Assembly: GCA_016208845.1 (NCBI GenBank)
Contig: JACQXH010000135.1
Location: 1-5,292, forward strand
Direction: 5' to 3'
Length of the DNA: 5,292 nucleotides
Source of the DNA: Nitrospirota bacterium
GTDB taxonomy: Bacteria > Nitrospirota > Thermodesulfovibrionia > UBA6902 > BMS3Bbin08
Both the position numbers and the translations under genes were made by a program. Position 1 is the first letter of the stretch. Each line of letters starts with the position of its first letter. The notes under the pieces were generated by a model. It had not been told where the DNA came from. It saw only the letters and a program-made list of their open reading frames with translations, and ran no database searches. Below, in pieces: positions 1-4,139 of the stretch.

Positions 1-691
1 GAATAATGATCCCAAGCGAACCGGTGTTTGTCAGCTCACATTTCAGGATGGCTTTCTTTAAGATTATGTCTGCAATATTTTCATAGAGATAAGGCAGGCT
101 GAAGGAGAAATCCCTGATCGAAACAGGAATGTTAGGTATGTTCAATATATCATTGGCTTCTTCAAGCGGCAGAACAACATCCAGCCATATCCTGAACATG
201 TTCTTAGTAAATTGTTCAGATGCCTTCTCAATTTCAAAATTATTAAATGATATTGCTTCATATGCGCGTATAAAATAAAACCAGAAGGCTATCTCGGGCT
301 TTTCAAATTTGTTTTTCAGCAAGTCCATAATCTGGATAGCCTGTTCCAGACGTCTGTTCTCATGAGATGTAAGATACAAAAGGAAGTCGGCCACTGCCAG
401 GCGCTTGTAGACCTGTTCAGGGTAGGGGAACCTGCTGTTGTCTGAAAAAGAGGGCCCGGTCCTGTCCGCGGTGTCTTTTATTTTCTGATGCCAGGTATCT
501 GAAAATTGAGAGAGACTTTCCCCGAATTCATTGTCTCTTGCAGTGACCCAGGCCTGTAATTCCCTGTTATCCCAATAAGTAAGTTCATAGGCATGGTCCA
601 GATAGATATCCCATTTGGACGGAGATATTTCTGTTTGCGCAAACGCAGGAACTGCGAATGCAAGGATAAAAAAGAATAATAAGCGGTACAT
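1..691 (-). CDS. Signal-peptide-bearing helical protein of unknown function (3' end outside window)
   Basis: The frame is open from the ATG at 691 to the window edge: 230 codons with no stop, so the gene is cut by the window and not broken. The first 18 residues (MYRLLFFFILAFAVPAFA, then Q19) are a textbook Sec signal peptide with an AFA cleavage site, so the product is periplasmic or secreted. The mature part is rich in aromatic and charged residues and looks all-helical; the stretch around residues 90-150 (EQVYKRLAVADFLLYL, then an AFWFYFIRAYEA segment) is reminiscent of TPR-like helical pairs, but no family motif is recognisable. The start is well supported: AAGGAAA overlaps the stop codon of the upstream gene and sits 9 nt before the ATG. 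It lies 15 nt downstream of the TonB-like gene on the same strand, so the two are very likely co-transcribed and perhaps act in the same envelope process. Function unknown. Confidence 0.85.
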   Translation of the reverse strand, partial: MYRLLFFFILAFAVPAFAQTEISPSKWDIYLDHAYELTYWDNRELQAWVTARDNEFGESLSQFSDTWHQKIKDTADRTGPSFSDNSRFPYPEQVYKRLAVADFLLYLTSHENRRLEQAIQIMDLLKNKFEKPEIAFWFYFIRAYEAISFNNFEIEKASEQFTKNMFRIWLDVVLPLEEANDILNIPNIPVSIRDFSFSLPYLYENIADIILKKAILKCELTNTGSLGIII

Positions 692-700
692 TTTATTATG

Positions 701-707
701 TTTCCTT
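701..707 (-). promoter_or_regulatory. Ribosome binding site of the signal-peptide protein
   Basis: On the minus strand AAGGAAA begins with the last base of the upstream TGA stop (709-707) and is followed by a 9-nt spacer to the ATG at 691. This fixes the start and indicates that translation of the two genes is linked by termination-reinitiation or at least by one mRNA. Confidence 0.7.
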
Positions 708-1909
708 CATTGGTTCAGGCAAACAAGCGCATTTTTCAATTCGCCGCAGCGGTTGGAGAGCCTGCGGCCTGAAGCCGGCGCTATTAACATTTCAAAAGAC
801 GTATATCTGTCTGTTCCGAGGAATACGAACCTGCCTGCAGACGGGCTATAACACTCTCTTCTGGTCCCTATGACCTTTAGTATTTTCTTCTTCAGGATTC
901 CCTCATCAAGGGCATTTGTACAGACAACTAAGTCATTTAAAGGAACTCCTTTGATCGAGATATCAGGGGCTTCTGATATTATTTTATCAGGGATTATTCT
1001 GCTCCCCCCCGGAACTCCATTTCTTGCAGCCTGCTGAGACCGGCCGTCATGACCTGTTCCGCCTTCACCAGGCGCGCCCTGGAGCCCCGGTCTTTCTATA
1101 GACGATGAACCACCGCTGCGGCCGGAGAAGCTGCCAGCCATTGAATTCCCGGAGGCCCACAGTTTTTCAGAAGATACTCCATCTCCGCCGGAGGCAGCAT
1201 TTGTTGTATTCTGTCCATGTTGGCCCGGAGAAACACCGGCTCCGTTATCCGGTTCACCGGATAACCATGGCTTTTCTATTGAGGTTGAAGCCTCTTTACG
1301 GCCTGATGTGCTGAGGTCAACATCCCGGTCAAGGCCCGCCGGGGAGGGGCTTCCATTAAAAAGGGGTTTCATGCCTTCAGATACGGTATCTTTTTGCACA
1401 GTATCGCTCACTCTCGTTATCATGTATCGATGCCTCTGCGGATCTTTTATTGCCGGGACAGCAGTTTCTTTATATGCTCTTTCAGCAGGTGAAGGTATGT
1501 CATTATATTTTCTCTCCTGTTCATGCAGGTCCCGTTTAATTTCAAATGACGGAATGTTGTTGTTTACGGCTTGCCGCAAAAGTTCATTGGATGATGATAT
1601 TTCCGCAGCCGCGCGTATATTTTTTGTATTTTTTATGCCGTTGGCAATTATATCTCTCCCTGCCTTTGCATCAGATTTAAATTTTAAAAGCTCGCTCGTT
1701 CTGCTGACCTGTTTTCCTGATGGTTCAGGGTCTGACGCCTTCAATATTTCAGCTGATGATACAAGGCTGACAAAATAACTTTTCAATTCTCTTTCATCTG
1801 ACCTGACAGGAATGGCGATGATAATAACAAACAGGATATGCAGCACAGCAGAAGCAATTACGATCTTCTGAAGGTCCGGTTCTCTGCCTATGTTCAGATG
1901 CTGGTTCAT
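707..1909 (-). CDS. TonB/TolA-like membrane-anchored periplasmic protein with a novel-looking C-terminal domain
   Basis: This is a 400-residue protein with one N-terminal membrane span at about residues 16-35. Within it S20-AVL-H24 reproduces the Ser-x3-His pattern by which TonB and TolA anchors engage ExbB/ExbD or TolQ/TolR. Residues 36-180 are charged and helical. Residues 185-305 are a low-complexity Gly/Ser/Pro linker with three related units: SIEKPWLSG near 210-218, SSEKLWASG at 246-254 and SIERPGLQG near 270-278. Residues 306-400 form a compact domain with four cysteines (C330, C353, C388, C397), which could form two disulfides in the periplasm. That domain lacks the usual TonB C-terminal signature, so the cargo is unknown. 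The start ATG has no Shine-Dalgarno sequence but a promoter-like pair ends just 5 nt upstream, suggesting a leaderless mRNA. The gene for a signal-peptide protein follows after 15 nt. No ExbB/ExbD homologue is in the window. The TonB/TolA relationship rests on the anchor motif and architecture only. Confidence 0.88.
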   Translation of the reverse strand: MNQHLNIGREPDLQKIVIASAVLHILFVIIIAIPVRSDERELKSYFVSLVSSAEILKASDPEPSGKQVSRTSELLKFKSDAKAGRDIIANGIKNTKNIRAAAEISSSNELLRQAVNNNIPSFEIKRDLHEQERKYNDIPSPAERAYKETAVPAIKDPQRHRYMITRVSDTVQKDTVSEGMKPLFNGSPSPAGLDRDVDLSTSGRKEASTSIEKPWLSGEPDNGAGVSPGQHGQNTTNAASGGDGVSSEKLWASGNSMAGSFSGRSGGSSSIERPGLQGAPGEGGTGHDGRSQQAARNGVPGGSRIIPDKIISEAPDISIKGVPLNDLVVCTNALDEGILKKKILKVIGTRRECYSPSAGRFVFLGTDRYTSFEMLIAPASGRRLSNRCGELKNALVCLNQ

Positions 1910-1914
1910 TGTTG

Positions 1915-1942
1915 GTTATATTTTGGTTCTTTCTTATTTCAA
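1915..1942 (-). promoter_or_regulatory. Predicted promoter of the TonB-like gene, giving a near-leaderless mRNA
   Basis: Reading the minus strand, TTGAAA (1942-1937) is followed after 16 nt by TATAAC (1920-1915). The ATG begins 5 nt after the -10 box, so a start point 6-8 nt downstream of the -10 box falls on or next to the A of the ATG. No Shine-Dalgarno sequence lies ahead of this ATG, in agreement with a leaderless transcript. Both promoter boxes fall in or beside the arm of the inverted-repeat element at 1925-2040. Confidence 0.5.
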
Positions 1943-2040
1943 GTGGGTAAATTCTACGCAACTAATTTTACCTCTGTAACTCCCCTCCTTAGTTAAGGAG
2001 GGGTTAGGGGTGGTCTACCCACTCAATATGAGAAAGAGCC
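1925..2040. repeat. 116-bp inverted-repeat element with an inner 10-bp-arm hairpin
   Basis: Outer arms of 25 bp at 1925-1949 and 2016-2040 match at 20 positions as inverted repeats; the innermost 8 (AGTGGGTA at 1942-1949, TACCCACT at 2016-2023) are perfect and AGAAAGA-x-CC is kept near the outer ends. Between them is a strong hairpin: CCCCTCCTTA at 1982-1991 and TAAGGAGGGG at 1994-2003, separated by 2 nt. There is no coding capacity, so it resembles a MITE or a REP/BIME-like palindromic element. A rho-independent terminator is less likely because neither side of the hairpin carries a T-run. Confidence 0.6.
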
Positions 2041-2070
2041 TATATTTTATTGCTAATGTTTGCAAAATAG

Positions 2071-2228
2071 TGCGGACACCTAATTGATCTGTCGCTCCGG
2101 TCTGAGCGACTCCTGGCGAAGGTCCGCATCGGACTTGTTCGGAGCCTTCTTTAAGGAAAGTCGGTACGACTCGTTCCGACTTTCCCGATCCCGAAGCTTC
2201 GGGAGGAATGACACATGAATTAAATTCA
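2071..2228. repeat. Chain of consecutive hairpins, probably a dispersed repeat
   Basis: Successive perfect or near-perfect inverted repeats are visible: GTCGCTC/GAGCGAC (2091-2097, 2104-2110); GTCCG/CGGAC (2122-2126, 2130-2134); GGAAAGTCGG/CCGACTTTCC (2155-2164, 2176-2185) with ACGA/TCGT continuing inside; the 16-bp perfect palindrome TCCCGAAGCTTCGGGA (2189-2204); and TGAATTAAATTCA (2216-2228). TGCGGAC (2071-2077) also pairs with GTCCGCA (2122-2128), enclosing the first hairpin. The density is far above chance. A mobile palindromic repeat is the simplest reading; a structured RNA in the leader between two minus-strand genes is the alternative. Confidence 0.6.
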
Positions 2229-2245
2229 ATACTATTATGCACATC

Positions 2246-2758
2246 TTATTGCTTCTTTTTTTTATTGCAAACAAGCCTGAACATTGTTAATGCCATATAG
2301 GGATTTTTCTGCTGAAGCGCAGTGGCCATGAAATCAACCGGGACATACATCTCCTGGTGATACCGGGAATCCAGCTTATTAAGGGTCTCACAGGCCGTGT
2401 CCGTATCTCCACACTCATAGAACAATGATGCCTTCAAATACTCCAGCTCGAACAATATCTTTTGCACTCCGGGGCCTTCATCCAGATTTTGTTTTTTTAA
2501 AATGGGATCGATGCGCTTGCTCATGAATTCTCTCGCGTATTCCTCAAGGAGTTTAAGTTCATCGGGTTTATTGAATTCCTTCAGGTATCTCGCAAATATA
2601 TAGAAGGCAAGAAGGTCATTCCTGGATGTATTAAGGGTCTTAATATTTTTTTTATGAAAGTCAGGGGAATAGTATTCTGCTGCAGATGGCTTCAGGCCGC
2701 GATCGGCGGTTTTCTCGTCATCAAGATCTGACTGCGCATGTGCGATGTTCAAAAGCAA
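2246..2758 (-). CDS. Small secreted or periplasmic helical (TPR-like) protein, start codon uncertain
   Basis: The frame from 2758 gives 170 codons and contains sequence typical of a real soluble protein: a charged N-terminal third, then amphipathic helices. Residues 97-160 (for example ASLFYECGDTDTACETL) resemble a TPR-like helical pair, but I recognise no family. The N-terminus is odd. The only in-frame start near here is TTG at 2758, preceded at 6 nt by CAGGG, which gives MLLNIAHAQS. This looks like the tail of a signal peptide (AHA, then Q) without its front half. The frame stays open upstream to a TGA at 2822-2824 with only rare-type starts (for example CTG at 2812). An ATG at 2780 in another frame would restore a short signal peptide if 1 nt were lost or 2 nt gained. 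A clear promoter lies upstream at 2857-2886. The gene is on the same strand as the TonB-like gene but separated from it by repeats. It could be intact with an unusual start, or frameshifted. Confidence 0.72.
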   Translation of the reverse strand: MLLNIAHAQSDLDDEKTADRGLKPSAAEYYSPDFHKKNIKTLNTSRNDLLAFYIFARYLKEFNKPDELKLLEEYAREFMSKRIDPILKKQNLDEGPGVQKILFELEYLKASLFYECGDTDTACETLNKLDSRYHQEMYVPVDFMATALQQKNPYMALTMFRLVCNKKKKQ

Positions 2759-2856
2759 TATGTGCCCTGGATTGAAACATAAAGAATTATCCCCACTCTT
2801 CTTTATTTTCAGGAAATTAACTCAGAAAAAGTAAAGTTTAATGACAGAATATTAAT

Positions 2857-2886
2857 ATGATATCGCAATAATTGCCAATATGTCAA
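2857..2886 (-). promoter_or_regulatory. Sigma-70-type promoter driving the small minus-strand gene
   Basis: On the minus strand a perfect -35 TTGACA (2886-2881) is followed after 18 nt by TATCAT (2862-2857), which matches the -10 consensus at 5 of 6 positions. Transcription would start near 2850, giving a leader of about 70 nt to the ATG at 2780 or 92 nt to the TTG at 2758. The spacer contains GCAATAATTGC (2865-2875), a perfect odd palindrome that could be an operator, and a 16-bp AT-only palindrome lies just upstream at 2897-2912. Confidence 0.6.
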
Positions 2887-2896
2887 TTTTGAAATG

Positions 2897-2912
2897 TTAA
2901 TAATATTATTAA
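2897..2912. repeat. 16-bp AT-only perfect palindrome
   Basis: TTAATAATATTATTAA is a perfect palindrome 10 nt upstream of the -35 box of the leftward promoter. The position fits a regulator binding site or an UP-like element. AT richness alone makes short palindromes common, so the functional reading is weak. Confidence 0.4.
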
Positions 2913-2940
2913 GCCGGAAAATGAATTTCAGGAAACCACA

Positions 2941-2960
2941 CCTGCCTGCCGGCAGGCAGG
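2941..2960. repeat. 20-bp perfect GC-rich palindrome
   Basis: CCTGCCTGCC is followed directly by its reverse complement GGCAGGCAGG. It stands out in an AT-rich stretch and interrupts an ACCACA/GAGCGCACAG-like repeat unit, as if it had inserted there. No gene or promoter is aligned with it. Confidence 0.65.
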
Positions 2961-3045
2961 GAGCGCACAGGGAGAATTTCTAAATATTAATTTCTTTAAT
3001 TCCCAAAAGATTCTCTGCGTTCTCATAATTTATCATTCTCTGTAA

Positions 3046-3062
3046 CAGCAACGCTGTTGCTG
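3046..3062. repeat. Hairpin with 7-bp arms and 3-nt loop
   Basis: CAGCAAC, GCT, GTTGCTG form a compact perfect stem-loop. No T-run follows on either strand, so a rho-independent terminator is not supported. It may belong to the surrounding repeat debris. Confidence 0.45.
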
Positions 3063-3179
3063 AATAAATAAAAGAGTGCTCAGAAAAAAATAAAAAAACA
3101 AGTCATTTTTCTTTTATTATTAATATCTTTCTCTGGGTTCTCTGTGGTTAATTGCATTTTTCGGGTTGAGTTGTTCGGG

Positions 3180-3206
3180 TTGACTTAAGGTGATATAACC
3201 TATAAT
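3180..3206 (+). promoter_or_regulatory. Predicted promoter of the acyltransferase, giving a leaderless mRNA
   Basis: TTGACT (3180-3185) and a perfect TATAAT (3201-3206) are separated by 15 nt, a little short. The ATG starts at 3215, only 8 nt after the -10 box, where transcription itself is expected to begin. A second overlapping TATAAT at 3206-3211 would start transcription inside the gene. A Shine-Dalgarno-like AAGGTGAT at 3187-3194 lies 20 nt from the ATG and upstream of the -10 box, too far to serve it. The 10-bp direct repeat TTCGGGTTGA (3160-3169, 3174-3183) overlaps the -35 box and could be an operator. Confidence 0.55.
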
Positions 3207-3214
3207 ATAATTGG

Positions 3215-3961
3215 ATGAAATTTATCGCCTTTCAGGCTGCAAATGATGAAGATTTAAAAGAGATACATAAACTGCGTTATAAGGTCTATGTTGAGGAATG
3301 GGGTTTTGAAAAGGCACATGATCATCCAAAAGGGGCAGAGACTGATGAATATGATGATCTATCGGTGCATTTCCTGACCAGAGACGATAAAGGGCAGCTG
3401 GTCGGGACTGTCAGGCTGATCTTGCCGACACCTGCCGGCTTTCCAATTGAAAAACATTGCGAAATCAGTGTGAAGACAGATGATATCCCGAGAGAAAAGC
3501 TTGCAGAGATCTCAAGGCTCGCCATAAGCAAGACGTACCGCAAGAGAGTCGAGGATAAATATATTTTCGGGCCGGACGAGGAAAGAAGGACCATCGGCAA
3601 TTTTGACCCTCATGCTCACTACATGAGCAAATACAGAAGAACAGAAGATACATACAGATTCGATGCCCAGCAGACGAGGCGGGTACTGAATGAGAGAAGG
3701 GTAAGGCCGGAGACGGTACTCAGCCTTTACAGGGCTGTATACCATGAGAGCAAAAGAAGAGGCATAACCCACTGGTATGCTGTCATGACAAAGGGGCTGT
3801 ATGTCCTGCTCAAGAAGCTGGGGATCCATTTTCAGCCTATTGGGGACCCTGTGGATTATCACGGGATACGCACTCCTTACATGGGAGATATAAAGAAGAT
3901 CGAGGATGAAGTGGCAATAAAAGACCCTGAGCTGTATAAGGATTTCATGGAGGGTTTATAG
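3215..3961 (+). CDS. PEP-CTERM/exosortase system-associated acyltransferase (LuxI/FeeM-like GNAT fold)
   Basis: This 248-residue cytosolic protein resembles the PEP-CTERM/exosortase-associated acyltransferases, relatives of autoinducer synthases (LuxI) and N-acyl amino acid synthases (FeeM). These transfer a fatty acyl group from a carrier to an amine; the substrate here is unknown. The AHL-synthase-like pattern is visible in order: R21 and W29 in LRYKVYVEEWGF, the acidic cluster D44-D48 before SVHFLTRDDKG, the GNAT core strand LVGTVRLILP (G64, R67), and E98-R101 in EISRLAIS. Residues 115-160 are a charged insertion longer than in LuxI, and the C-terminal part (ITHWYAVMTKGLYVLLKKLGI) is the second half of the fold. 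The length is usual for the family. The ATG is the only start available (an in-frame TAA lies at 3203-3205) and has no Shine-Dalgarno sequence. A two-component pair follows 178 nt downstream. Family members are known from genomes with exosortase, but none is in this window. Confidence 0.9.
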   Translation: MKFIAFQAANDEDLKEIHKLRYKVYVEEWGFEKAHDHPKGAETDEYDDLSVHFLTRDDKGQLVGTVRLILPTPAGFPIEKHCEISVKTDDIPREKLAEISRLAISKTYRKRVEDKYIFGPDEERRTIGNFDPHAHYMSKYRRTEDTYRFDAQQTRRVLNERRVRPETVLSLYRAVYHESKRRGITHWYAVMTKGLYVLLKKLGIHFQPIGDPVDYHGIRTPYMGDIKKIEDEVAIKDPELYKDFMEGL

Positions 3962-4016
3962 CTGTTTTATTTCACTTATGAGGCCTATTCGAAGATTAGT
4001 TAACCTATAAAGAGCT

Positions 4017-4112
4017 TTAACCACGGATAAACACAGATAAACACCGGCAAGTAAAAAATACAAAATATGTATCAATCCATGTTTATCCTGAAATGTGTTT
4101 ATCAGTGGTTAA
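4017..4112. repeat. 96-bp palindromic repeat with 19-bp terminal inverted repeats
   Basis: TTAACCACGGATAAACACA (4017-4035) is matched at 18 of 19 positions by the inverted copy at 4094-4112. A second arm GATAAACA (4036-4043) pairs with TGTTTATC around 4080-4087, and ATACA/TGTAT frame the centre, so the whole element can fold into one long hairpin. It has no coding capacity and sits between the acyltransferase and the kinase, ending 18 nt before the kinase Shine-Dalgarno sequence. It has the form of a MITE-like or REP-like dispersed element. Confidence 0.7.
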
Positions 4113-4130
4113 TATTTATTTTAATTAATC

Positions 4131-4135
4131 AGGAG
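4131..4135 (+). promoter_or_regulatory. Ribosome binding site of the histidine kinase
   Basis: AGGAG lies 4 nt before the ATG at 4140. The spacing is short but the match is strong, so this start is preferred over the in-frame ATG at 4224, which has only a weak GAAGAAA upstream. Confidence 0.6.
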
Positions 4136-4139
4136 TAAA

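Larger units (their letters stand above)
1910..2245. other. Intergenic region of 336 bp made almost wholly of inverted repeats
   Basis: No credible gene is present; the open frames of 64-75 codons that cover it read through palindromes and have no gene-like composition. It holds two structured blocks: a 116-bp inverted-repeat element next to the TonB-like gene (1925-2040) and a chain of short hairpins (2071-2228) next to the stop of the upstream gene. The two blocks look like separate dispersed repeats inserted side by side, though they could also be parts of one element. Confidence 0.6.
2934..3154. repeat. Pair of inverted AACCACAGAG-type repeats bounding a 220-bp segment
   Basis: At the right end TTTCTCTGGGTTCTCTGTGG followed by TTAA (3128-3151) reads on the minus strand as TTAACCACAGAGAACCCAGAG. 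At the left end, ACCACA (2935-2940) and GAGCGCACAGGGAGA (from 2961) make a related unit in the opposite sense once the 20-bp palindrome at 2941-2960 is skipped. A further fragment, TTCTCTGCGTTCTC, lies at 3011-3024. This looks like the debris of a dispersed repeat family with inverted ends; the left copy is diverged. Confidence 0.4.
2759..3214. other. Divergent intergenic region of 456 bp with promoters and repeats
   Basis: This AT-rich stretch separates the minus-strand and plus-strand genes and contains no credible ORF. It carries the leftward promoter (2857-2886), an AT palindrome (2897-2912), a 20-bp GC palindrome (2941-2960), fragments of a CTCTG-type dispersed repeat (3011-3024, 3128-3151), a hairpin CAGCAAC-GCT-GTTGCTG (3046-3062), A-rich tracts (about 3063-3105), a 10-bp direct repeat (3160-3183) and the rightward promoter (3180-3206). 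Confidence 0.6.

Noticed and set aside
478..663. 61-codon minus-strand frame inside the signal-peptide protein gene
   Set aside because: It overlaps, in another frame, a longer open frame with a clear signal peptide and a Shine-Dalgarno sequence.
1308..1778. Plus-strand open frame of 156 codons
   Set aside because: It lies fully antisense to the TonB-like gene, which has a better start context, an anchor motif and an operon partner. Its composition (many Ser, Leu and Cys runs) is typical of an antisense shadow.
1982..2003. Hairpin as a rho-independent terminator
   Set aside because: The stem is strong but no T-run follows on either strand, and it lies at the centre of a larger inverted repeat.
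2015..2274. Two minus-strand open frames of 64-75 codons across the intergenic repeats
   Set aside because: They read straight through palindromes, overlap each other in different frames, lack Shine-Dalgarno sequences and show no domain pattern. They are best seen as translations of repeat DNA.
1910..3214. CRISPR array or integron attC sites
   Set aside because: The palindromes differ from one another and show no regular repeat-spacer period; there are no cas genes, no integrase and no paired RYYYAAC/GTTRRRY core sites.
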